Positions 1 to 5,217 of a stretch of DNA of 8,137 nt are shown in pieces. The stretch lies in the NCBI GenBank assembly GCA_028679495.1, contig JAJRBK010000128.1, positions 1-8,137 of the forward strand. Reading direction: 5' to 3'. The position numbers were made by a program, and so were the translations under genes. This DNA comes from Methanobacteriota archaeon (GTDB lineage Archaea; Halobacteriota; Bog-38; Methanoflorentales; Methanoflorentaceae). The notes below the pieces were generated by a model. The model saw nothing but the letters and a program-made list of their open reading frames with translations, was not told the DNA's origin and did not search any database. Position 1 is the stretch's first letter; every line of letters starts with the position of its first letter.

Positions 1-369
1 CCGTTTTCAACACTCCTCGCGTCGCTTGAGCGGCTTCGCGTTCCCCCTCTTATCACGTCAATGCTCTCCTTCACGTACCGCTACATCTTTGTGTTTGTCG
101 ATGAGGGAGAACGGCTCAATCGTGCGAAAACCTCGCGGTGCATCGAGGGAGCGACATACCGGCTGCGACTACGGGCGAGCGCGAAGACCATCGGCATGGT
201 GTTTATTCGTGCATATGAGCGCGGTGAGCGCATCTATCGGTCGATGCTTGCCCGCGGTTTTGAGGGGACGATTAATACGCTCGACAGCATGCAGATACAA
301 AAGCGCGACATCGCCTCTGGCCTCGGCTTTGTCTTAGCGGCGATTGCAGTCACCATAGCACTTAGGTAA
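1..369 (+). CDS. cbiQ: Cobalt/nickel ECF transporter transmembrane protein CbiQ (5' truncated by window edge)
   Basis: This is the C-terminal 122 residues of an EcfT/CbiQ-family membrane protein, the T component that couples the ATPase CbiO to the substrate-binding membrane subunit in energy-coupling-factor uptake of Co2+ or Ni2+. The frame is open from base 1 with no start, so the gene begins outside the window. It carries the family signature LRVP (fragment residues 12-15), then FTYRYIFVFVDE, and two cytoplasmic coupling motifs: SRC at 45-47, where the family usually has an Ala-Arg-Gly type motif, and a canonical ARG at 84-86 in MLARGFEG. A hydrophobic segment, GLGFVLAAIAVTIAL, ends the protein as a final membrane helix. 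The TAA stop lies 4 bases before cbiO, which matches the usual cbiM-(N)-Q-O order. Cobalt and nickel specificity cannot be separated from this fragment because CbiM/NikM decides it. Confidence 0.9.
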   Translation, partial: PFSTLLASLERLRVPPLITSMLSFTYRYIFVFVDEGERLNRAKTSRCIEGATYRLRLRASAKTIGMVFIRAYERGERIYRSMLARGFEGTINTLDSMQIQKRDIASGLGFVLAAIAVTIALR

Positions 370-373
370 TCAC

Positions 374-1177
374 ATGATCGAATTTGACGACGTTTACTAC
401 ACCTATCCCGATGGAACAAGTGCGCTGCGCGGCGTCACGTACACCGTGCGAAAAGGGGAGAAAATAGCGCTTGTGGGACCAAACGGATCCGGGAAATCAA
501 CGTTTTTGCTGCACACGAACGGCATCCTCCTGCCGACCTCGGGCACTGTTAGCATAGGCGGGCGTGCTGTCGATCAAAAAAATGCTCGGGAGATCAGAAC
601 AAAAGTCGGGATCGTGTTCCAGGATGCCGATGACCAGGTCTTCTCGCCAACGGTATTTGAAGACACGATCTTCGGCCCAATGAACCTCGGACTTGACAAA
701 GACGAGGTCGTTCAGCGTGCACAAAAGGCACTTGAGCTCGTTGGATTAGCGGGGTACGAACGCCGGAGCGCTCACCATCTGAGCGGAGGAGAAAAGAAAA
801 AGGTGGCGCTTGCCGGCGTGCTCGCTATGCGCCCTGAGGTTATCGTGCTCGATGAGCCCACCGCCAATTTGGACCCCCACAGCGCAGATTCACTTATGCA
901 GCTCCTTGACGAACTTCATCAAGCCGGCACTACGATTCTTATTGCAACACACGAGGTTGACGTCGTATGCGAGTGGGCCGACCGTGTCTGTGTGCTCTAT
1001 CGGGGGTCAGTGGTCAAGGACTGCACGCCTGCGGAAGCGTTTTCTGATGCCGAACTTATGGCATATACGAACCTCCGTCCGCCAATCGTGTACCGCGTTT
1101 TTGAGGGCATAACGAACCCTACGCCGACGAGCATCGGGCAGGCTCGGGATAAGCTCAAAAAGCTCAAGCCGAAATAG
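374..1177 (+). CDS. cbiO: Cobalt/nickel ECF transporter ATP-binding protein CbiO
   Basis: This 267-residue ABC ATPase powers the ECF-type metal transporter together with CbiQ. All nucleotide-binding motifs are intact: Walker A GPNGSGKST (35-43), Q-loop glutamine 83 in VFQDADDQVFSPTVFEDTIFG, signature LSGGE (136-140), Walker B VIVLDEP (156-162) and switch histidine 193. The QDADDQVFSPTV stretch after the Q-loop is typical of CbiO/EcfA rather than other ABC importers. A C-terminal tail rich in Lys and Pro follows residue 240. The ATG at 374 starts directly at the family's conserved N-terminus (MIEFDDVYYTYPDGT), with a weak AGGT just upstream. The 4-base gap from cbiQ and 8-base gap to pelota indicate cotranscription. 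It acts on the cytoplasmic face of the membrane. No metal-responsive operator is visible, because the operon promoter is outside the window. Confidence 0.95.
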   Translation: MIEFDDVYYTYPDGTSALRGVTYTVRKGEKIALVGPNGSGKSTFLLHTNGILLPTSGTVSIGGRAVDQKNAREIRTKVGIVFQDADDQVFSPTVFEDTIFGPMNLGLDKDEVVQRAQKALELVGLAGYERRSAHHLSGGEKKKVALAGVLAMRPEVIVLDEPTANLDPHSADSLMQLLDELHQAGTTILIATHEVDVVCEWADRVCVLYRGSVVKDCTPAEAFSDAELMAYTNLRPPIVYRVFEGITNPTPTSIGQARDKLKKLKPK

Positions 1178-1185
1178 GGGGAGCT

Positions 1186-2235
1186 ATGCGCCTTCTCAAA
1201 AAAGCGCTAGTCAAAGGCGAGGGCGAAGTCAAGCTCCTCCCGGAGTCTATCGATGACCTGTGGCATCTAAAACACCTCATTGAGAAGGGCGACCTTGTGT
1301 ACGCGTTGACCTTTCGAAAGGTAGAGAGCGCGACCGACAAACTAAGGCCTGAGCAGAAAGAACGCAGACCGATGCGCTTGGGGGTTCGTGTCGAGACCGT
1401 GGATTTCCATCGCTTTGCGAACCGCTTGCGTGTAAGTGGGGCAATAGAATCAGGCCAGGACGTCGGCGCACACCACACCCTCAACATCGAACCGCTGCGT
1501 GACGTGTCGATTGTCAAGCGGTGGAGGACCGACCAACTCGAGCGCATCAACAAGGCAATCGAGGAATCAAACCGCCCTGAGATCGCTATCCTCACGATCG
1601 AGTCGGGCGAGGCGCATATCGGGGTGCTGCGGCAGTACGGCGTTGAGGAAGTGTCGAGCATCACACAAGGGGGAGGAAAGCTCGAAGAGTCGTCTCAACC
1701 CACGTTCTTTGCTGACGTATACGACCAGTTGATACACACGGGAGCACGCGAGTACGTCATCGCCGGCCCAGGATTTATCAAGGACGACTTTATCAAGTTC
1801 GCAAGCCAGCGGGACAAGGAGTTTGCCGATCGGTGTGTGGTCGAAAACACCACGTCAATCGGAGTATCAGGCTTTCAGGAGGCACTTCGTCGAGGAGCAG
1901 TTGACCGTCTCATAAAAGATGCTCACCTTGTGAAAGAAACGCGCCTTATCGAAGCGCTCATGAAAGAGATTGCCATCGATGGAAAGGTCGCGTACGGCAT
2001 GGCTGAGGTCAAAAAAGCCGAGGCGTGGGGGGCGATCGACACGCTGCTCATAGCAGACGAAACGCTAAGAGAGGGAAGAGAAAAGGACACGGACATTGAC
2101 GCGCTCCTTACAAAGGTAAGCAACGCACAAGGCCACGTCGTCGTATTTAGCACCGAGTTTGAGCCGGGTAAGCGGTTGGAAAAGCTTGGCGGCATCGCCG
2201 CACTGCTCCGCTTCAGGCTCGAGACAGCAGCGTGA
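1186..2235 (+). CDS. pelA: mRNA surveillance protein pelota (aPelota/Dom34)
   Basis: This 349-residue archaeal pelota is full length for the family. With aEF1A bound to GTP it enters the empty A site of stalled ribosomes, and ABCE1 then splits the subunits; in archaea aEF1A replaces eukaryotic Hbs1. The N-terminal Sm-like domain (about 1-130) shows the hallmark VKLLPESIDDLWHLKHLI and a basic loop around 57-64. The central domain (about 132-262) contains the conserved PGF (195-197) in VIAGPGFIKDDF. The C-terminal eRF1-type domain (about 266-347) has VAYGMAEVKKAEAWGAIDTLL and ends in LGGIAALLRF. No GGQ motif is present, as expected for pelota and unlike aRF1. The start is supported by a GGGGGAG tract just upstream of the ATG. 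It lies 8 bases behind cbiO, so it is probably translated from the metal-transporter transcript. Confidence 0.96.
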   Translation: MRLLKKALVKGEGEVKLLPESIDDLWHLKHLIEKGDLVYALTFRKVESATDKLRPEQKERRPMRLGVRVETVDFHRFANRLRVSGAIESGQDVGAHHTLNIEPLRDVSIVKRWRTDQLERINKAIEESNRPEIAILTIESGEAHIGVLRQYGVEEVSSITQGGGKLEESSQPTFFADVYDQLIHTGAREYVIAGPGFIKDDFIKFASQRDKEFADRCVVENTTSIGVSGFQEALRRGAVDRLIKDAHLVKETRLIEALMKEIAIDGKVAYGMAEVKKAEAWGAIDTLLIADETLREGREKDTDIDALLTKVSNAQGHVVVFSTEFEPGKRLEKLGGIAALLRFRLETAA

Positions 2236-2246
2236 CAGAACAGGTA

Positions 2247-2287
2247 TCGCCGTGAAGGCGACGTTGCTGTTATTAATTAATTAATTA
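2247..2287. terminator. Convergent spacer with small hairpin and TTAA repeat; possible termination region
   Basis: In the 68-base spacer between the converging pelota and rubrerythrin genes there is a 5-bp stem, TCGCC/GGCGA, at 2247-2251 and 2257-2261 around a 5-base loop. It is followed by three tandem TTAA units plus TTA (2273-2287). Archaeal termination mainly needs T-rich DNA, and neither strand has a long T run here, so the assignment as terminator is weak. The AT-rich block would melt easily and could serve both directions. Confidence 0.25.
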
Positions 2288-2303
2288 CTACGAAAAGGTT
2301 GCG

Positions 2304-2885
2304 TTAGTACTCTTCGTGGAGCAACTGGTAATACGCTCTGTCGTGGTCACACGAGGGACACTTGTCTGGCGGCGCTTCGCCGACGTGAACGTATCCGCAC
2401 TCCCGGCATACCCATTCGACCGGCGCATCCTTTTTGAAGACCGTTCCAGCTTCTACCTGGGCGAGCAGCTTTATATAGCGATCTTCGTGATGCGCCTCAG
2501 CGTGTGCGATTGAGCGCAGCCGCCTGGCTACTTCGGGCAATCCTTCGCGCTCTGCAACGTCTGCAAATTCAGGGTACATCGTCGTCTGCTCGTAGTGTTC
2601 GCCCTGTATCGCAGTCTTCAAATTTGTTGCTGTGTTACCAAACGCCGTTGGAATCTTTGCATCGACGTTAACTTCATCGAAGCCTCCAGACGACGCCTTC
2701 AGCGCATTAAGGAGTTTGAAATCCCAGCTCGCGTGCTCCCGTTCGTTATCTGCGGTGAGCAGAAAGATTTCTGCGATCTGCTCATACCCCTCCTTCTTTG
2801 CAACCTTAGCAAAGAAGGTGTAGCGGTTGCGTGCTATGCTTTCGCCAATAAAGGCCTTTGTGAGGTTTTCTACAGTCTGTTTCAT
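2304..2885 (-). CDS. rbr: Rubrerythrin
   Basis: This 193-residue non-haem iron protein reduces hydrogen peroxide in the cytoplasm of anaerobes, drawing electrons from NAD(P)H through rubredoxin-type carriers. The N-terminal four-helix ferritin-like domain (about 1-145) carries the diiron ligands in the expected order: E15, E48 with H51 in ERE(H), E96 and E99 in GEHYE, and E130 with H133 in EAHH. The C-terminal rubredoxin-like domain holds one iron through C160 and C163 (CRECGYVH) and C176 and C179 (CPSC). Length and domain order match classical Desulfovibrio-type rubrerythrin. The ATG is set by a strong GGAGGAG at 2891-2897, 5 bases upstream. The gene is convergent with pelota and lies downstream of sepF and zpr1. 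It has its own likely promoter, and its start overlaps a possible small gene by 4 bases. Confidence 0.96.
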   Translation of the reverse strand: MKQTVENLTKAFIGESIARNRYTFFAKVAKKEGYEQIAEIFLLTADNEREHASWDFKLLNALKASSGGFDEVNVDAKIPTAFGNTATNLKTAIQGEHYEQTTMYPEFADVAEREGLPEVARRLRSIAHAEAHHEDRYIKLLAQVEAGTVFKKDAPVEWVCRECGYVHVGEAPPDKCPSCDHDRAYYQLLHEEY

Positions 2886-3037
2886 AGTGACTCCTCCGCA
2901 TCTGTTAATCGGATCAATGTGTCTATATCGTTTTGCCGCATTATACGAGGAACATTCGAGGCCCTTGCACGCAGTAATGCATGGATGGTGCTTTTACGTG
3001 TCTGCTTGTCAGGCCCGACGTAGCGGCACAAGTTCAT
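2882..3037 (-). CDS. Possible 51-residue small protein overlapping the rubrerythrin start
   Basis: I do not recognise this protein. On the minus strand a frame runs from an ATG at 3037 to a TGA whose bases overlap the rubrerythrin ATG (ATGA). The predicted product is basic, with seven Arg and two Lys against six acidic residues. It starts MNLCRYVGPDKQTRKS and ends with TLIRLTDAEESL, and the middle could form helices. A GTG at 3046 is an alternative start, and the frame stays open further back to the zpr1 stop. The ribosome-binding site before the ATG is weak (GTGAG). The 4-base overlap is typical of coupled archaeal genes. Against it, the same bases hold the rubrerythrin TATA-like element and ribosome-binding site, and the frame is short enough to be open by chance. 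Confidence 0.35.
   Translation of the reverse strand: MNLCRYVGPDKQTRKSTIHALLRARASNVPRIMRQNDIDTLIRLTDAEESL
2921..2936 (-). promoter_or_regulatory. Putative BRE/TATA promoter of rubrerythrin
   Basis: On the minus strand the sequence reads GCAAAACGATATAGAC, an A-rich BRE-like stretch followed by ATATA. Transcription starting about 26 bases past the TATA centre would begin near 2900 and leave a leader of about 14 bases that still contains the GGAGGAG ribosome-binding site. Its core is nearly the same as the element in front of sepF, which raises my confidence. It would give rubrerythrin its own transcription start apart from the sepF-zpr1 message. Confidence 0.5.
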
Positions 3038-3065
3038 CCGTCTCACAGAGCTAGCTTCACGTGCT

Positions 3066-3638
3066 TTACTCAGAGACGTCGATCGTTATCATACCCGTTT
3101 TGAGCTCTTCAGCTTCGTGCTGTGTGAGCGCTCGCCGGTGAGCTCGCGGCGAGACGATCGCGCTGTTGCCAAACGGGTCGTCAAGAATGAGCGTCATCTC
3201 CTGTTCGCCTCTTTTGACGGCATCGATGGTCTCGAGCAACCGGTTGCCAAGCTCAAACTTGTCCGGGTCATCGGATGACCACTTCGTGGCCATGTGAACA
3301 ACCTCTTCTACCCGGCGCAGGACTCCTTCAACGTTTGAGATAAACGCCTCCGAGCCCGATCCAGGCTCAACTTTGACACCGAGTTCAGGAATGTGCATTG
3401 TGCCTGAAGTCGACCGGATCACTCGGGTCGTAAAGTCGTCAGAGCCAAATCGTAGCTCATATCGAGCTGCCTCACGCTCATTGAGTGAAATGGTGTCGGC
3501 ATAACGGAAACCACACGTGCACTGTGCGCTAACAAGCATGATTTCACCAAAAAAAGGTATCTCGTCGGTGTTAAACGTAAATCTGAGTGTCTCTGTGCAC
3601 AGAGGGCACGTGCTCACTATGTTTGCTTCTTGTGACAT
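3066..3638 (-). CDS. ZPR1 zinc-finger domain protein
   Basis: This 190-residue protein has a single archaeal ZPR1 unit; eukaryotic ZPR1 has two. The zinc finger is C11-P-L-C14 with C40-T-C42. It is followed by the family's EIPFFGEIM (26-34), the TRVIRSTSGTMHIPELG strand region (71-87), the NVEGVL helix start (102-107) and the characteristic DDPFGNSAIV near 153-162. Eukaryotic ZPR1 binds EF1A and has been described as helping it fold. A similar role with aEF1A is an inference by homology only. The gene follows sepF by 44 bases on the same strand and is probably cotranscribed with it. The ATG at 3638 lies just before the conserved zinc finger; a GAGGAT upstream is rather far away, so the start is reasonable but not certain. 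Confidence 0.92.
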   Translation of the reverse strand: MSQEANIVSTCPLCTETLRFTFNTDEIPFFGEIMLVSAQCTCGFRYADTISLNEREAARYELRFGSDDFTTRVIRSTSGTMHIPELGVKVEPGSGSEAFISNVEGVLRRVEEVVHMATKWSSDDPDKFELGNRLLETIDAVKRGEQEMTLILDDPFGNSAIVSPRAHRRALTQHEAEELKTGMITIDVSE

Positions 3639-3682
3639 TACTAAAAGTATCCTCGTGCGTGTTGCGTGGCAAGCGTTGTGAT

Positions 3683-4063
3683 CTAGTAGGAGAGTGCTCC
3701 GAGCTTTTTGCGGTCTATCTTAATCGACATCGGAGTCACGATGATTTGATCATCTCCTAATCCCGCAATGTCGCCGTGAATATCTGTAGCTACTTGTCTC
3801 AGTTCCTTGACGATTCTGTCGAGGGTGACGCGATCTTGTTTTATGTGAGATATGTCGATGATCACGATATTGCCCTTATACACTTCATCCTTAAGTTGTG
3901 TCAAATTGCCAACGTTAATGAGCTCCGCAACTTTAACGTACGTACCTGCAGGCTCCTCTTCCAATACTTCCTCGTACTGTCCAAGGTCGAGTTCGAGGTA
4001 TTCGTCAGGTTCTGAATGAGGGCGGCTTCCAAAAATTCTGTCAATTAAGCTTTTTTGCGCCAT
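3683..4063 (-). CDS. sepF: Cell division protein SepF (archaeal)
   Basis: This 126-residue SepF-family protein anchors FtsZ to the membrane in FtsZ-dividing archaea. The N-terminal MAQKSLIDRIFGSR can form the amphipathic membrane-targeting helix. An acidic linker (about 17-40, many Glu and Asp) precedes the core domain (41-118). The core shows YVKVAEL, the conserved GNIVIIDIS (64-72) and HGDIAGLGDDQIIVTP (96-111). Length is normal for archaeal SepF, which is shorter than many bacterial forms because the linker is short. The start is fixed by a good AGGTGA at 4073-4078, 9 bases from the ATG. It leads the sepF-zpr1 transcript and has a well-formed promoter and an inverted repeat upstream. Its usual partner ftsZ is not in this window. 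Confidence 0.94.
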   Translation of the reverse strand: MAQKSLIDRIFGSRPHSEPDEYLELDLGQYEEVLEEEPAGTYVKVAELINVGNLTQLKDEVYKGNIVIIDISHIKQDRVTLDRIVKELRQVATDIHGDIAGLGDDQIIVTPMSIKIDRKKLGALSY

Positions 4064-4095
4064 TTAGACCTTTCACCTACATCCGACTTTTTATG

Positions 4096-4132
4096 TAAAA
4101 CGCGATCAGCGTCTTATATGTTTTGCGTTTTA
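4096..4132. promoter_or_regulatory. Perfect 8-bp inverted repeat bracketing the sepF TATA box; possible operator
   Basis: TAAAACGC at 4096-4103 and GCGTTTTA at 4125-4132 are exact reverse complements, 21 bases apart. One arm overlaps the BRE of the sepF promoter and the other sits close to the predicted transcription start. This is where a dimeric archaeal repressor could block TBP/TFB or RNA polymerase. The regulator is unknown, and the spacing is wide for a single dimer. It could also form by chance in AT-rich DNA. Confidence 0.35.
4111..4126 (-). promoter_or_regulatory. Putative BRE/TATA promoter of sepF-zpr1
   Basis: On the minus strand this reads GCAAAACATATAAGAC, a BRE-like GCAAAAC followed by the TATA box ATATAA. 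Placing the start about 26 bases past the TATA centre gives transcription near 4091 and a leader of about 28 bases that includes the AGGTGA ribosome-binding site. The rest of the 175-base spacer between the PUA gene and sepF holds only AT-rich sequence (4173-4193) and no supported gene. Confidence 0.6.
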
Positions 4133-4238
4133 GTCGTCGTCACTCTTTTGTACTCGAACTATATGAAACTGCTCCATTAATATAATTATTATGTACTGCG
4201 CGGTAAACGAAGTCGGTTATCGATCCTATCCCCACGCT

Positions 4239-4715
4239 TCATAACGCAAGATCCCAAATGGCGTCGCCCACGTGGTGCACCATCTTTATCGCTTTCCCCT
4301 TTGTGCTTCGCGTCATTTCGGTTCCATTCATGAGTGCCGTTCCGACACCAAGTGGCTTCTTGTGTCGTTCTTCAACGACGATGACAGGATCGCCAGGCTC
4401 AATACTCTCGTCGGCAGCCACAATGCCGGGACTCATCACGTCGGCGCCGTTTCTTATGAACTTCACCGCGCCCATGTCCACGGTCACGAGGTGCTTTCGC
4501 GGCTTTAGTTCAAGCGCTCCACGGACGGTAAAAAAAGGTTTCCCGTCGACATACATCGCGACCGGCGTGCCGTTTAGAGCAATGAGAGAGTAACGAGGGG
4601 TCTCGATCACCTCGAGGGTGCCTGTGAGGATACGCTCGGTATCATAGGAACTCAATGCAGCTAAAACTTGTCGCGCTGCGTCGGTTTTCAGAAAGTGTCG
4701 TCGCTTTACCGCCAT
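4239..4715 (-). CDS. PUA-domain RNA-binding protein (MCT-1/Tma20-like)
   Basis: This 158-residue protein has an N-terminal pre-PUA region (about 1-74) and a C-terminal PUA domain (about 76-154). The PUA core is clear: LVTVDMGAVKFIRNGADVMSP, in which GAVKFIRNGADVM binds RNA in this family, then GIVAADESIEPGDPVIVVEE and the closing KGKAIKMVHHVGDAIWDL. The arrangement matches archaeal relatives of eukaryotic MCT-1/Tma20, which works with DENR in ribosome recycling and reinitiation. A translation role here is an inference. A stand-alone relative of the PUA part of tRNA-guanine transglycosylase is the main alternative. The start is supported by GGTGA at 4720-4724, 4 bases before the ATG. It is divergent from the lsm operon and shares its 73-base promoter region. 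Confidence 0.88.
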   Translation of the reverse strand: MAVKRRHFLKTDAARQVLAALSSYDTERILTGTLEVIETPRYSLIALNGTPVAMYVDGKPFFTVRGALELKPRKHLVTVDMGAVKFIRNGADVMSPGIVAADESIEPGDPVIVVEERHKKPLGVGTALMNGTEMTRSTKGKAIKMVHHVGDAIWDLAL

Positions 4716-4741
4716 GTGTTCACCGTATGTTAGCTAAAGAT

Positions 4742-4761
4742 AAATTTAAGTATGTTATAAG
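4742..4761. promoter_or_regulatory. Shared divergent promoter region of the PUA gene and lsm-rpl37e-purF
   Basis: Two TATA-like elements lie between the divergent genes. AAATTTAAG (4742-4750), preceded by an A-rich stretch, would start plus-strand transcription near 4772 and leave the lsm ribosome-binding site AGAGGT (4778-4783) in a leader of about 17 bases. TTATAA (4755-4760), read on the minus strand, would start transcription near 4731 and keep the GGTGA site of the PUA gene; its BRE position is pyrimidine-rich, so that assignment is weaker. The two boxes cross, so the two promoters probably compete. Confidence 0.45.
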
Positions 4762-4788
4762 GGAAGGATTACATACAAGAGGTACACG

Positions 4789-5007
4789 ATGAGTCAGAGG
4801 CCGCTTGATATTTTAAATGAATCCTTAGAAACGCCTGTTATCGTAAGGCTCAAGGGAGGGAGAGACTTCCGCGGAGAGCTTCAGGGGTATGACGTCCATT
4901 TAAACCTTGTGCTCGACAAAGCTGAAGAGCTGCGGGAGGGCGAGACTGTACGGAAGTTTGGAACAATCGTAGTTCGTGGCGATAACGTAGTGTATATCTC
5001 ACCCTGA
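4789..5007 (+). CDS. lsm: Archaeal Sm-like RNA-binding protein (SmAP1/LSm)
   Basis: This 72-residue Sm protein is expected to form a heptameric ring that binds U-rich RNA and takes part in archaeal RNA processing. Sm motif 1 covers about 16-45, with VRLKGGRDFRGELQGYD and the RNA-contacting D35, H37 and N39 in YDVHLNLVL. Sm motif 2 is IVVRGDNVVYI (60-70), with the RGDN turn that forms the uracil pocket. The length is typical and nothing is missing. The start has AGAGGT 5 bases upstream. It heads the lsm-rpl37e-purF cluster, with 20 bases to rpl37e. The lsm-rpl37e pairing is a known archaeal arrangement, for example in haloarchaea, and here supports cotranscription. Confidence 0.95.
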   Translation: MSQRPLDILNESLETPVIVRLKGGRDFRGELQGYDVHLNLVLDKAEELREGETVRKFGTIVVRGDNVVYISP

Positions 5008-5027
5008 TCGATCTTACGAGGTAACAA

Positions 5028-5192
5028 ATGACAAAAGGAACTCCCTCAATGGGCAAGCGGCAAAAAAAATCACATGTCGCTTGCCGGCGCTGTGGCTCTA
5101 TCTCATATAACTACCGCAAAAAGACGTGTGTTCACTGCGGTTTTGGTCGCTCTCGGCGGCTTAGAAAGTATAGTTTCCTGGATAAGTACTAG
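5028..5192 (+). CDS. rpl37e: 50S ribosomal protein L37e
   Basis: This 54-residue zinc-ribbon protein of the large ribosomal subunit contacts 23S rRNA. The sequence opens MTKGTPSMGKRQKKSHVACR. The zinc ligands are C19 and C22 (CRRC), then C34 and C37 (CVHC). The conserved Arg/Lys tail GFGRSRRLRKYSFLDKY follows. About a third of the residues are Arg or Lys, as expected. The start is supported by GAGGT in ACGAGGTAACAAATG. An in-frame ATG at residue 8 would remove the conserved TKGTPS start, so the first ATG is preferred. It lies between lsm and purF, with 25 bases to the purF ATG. Confidence 0.97.
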   Translation: MTKGTPSMGKRQKKSHVACRRCGSISYNYRKKTCVHCGFGRSRRLRKYSFLDKY

Positions 5193-5217
5193 TGATATTC
5201 TCTAAGGGAAACCGTTG

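Noticed and set aside
1164..1664. 166-codon minus-strand open frame across the start of pelota
   Set aside because: It is the antisense shadow of conserved pelota sequence, low-complexity and rich in Ser and Arg.
2595..3023. 142-codon plus-strand open frame across rubrerythrin
   Set aside because: It is antisense to a clearly identified rubrerythrin, and its translation shows no recognisable domain.
4130..4177. 15-codon minus-strand frame upstream of sepF (MEQFHIVRVQKSDDD)
   Set aside because: It is too short to distinguish from chance, has no good ribosome-binding site, and ends upstream of the predicted sepF transcription start, so it would not be a leader peptide.
4200..4240. tRNA-like fragment resembling a T-arm (GGTTATCGATCC)
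   Set aside because: No matching acceptor, D or anticodon arms could be folded around it.
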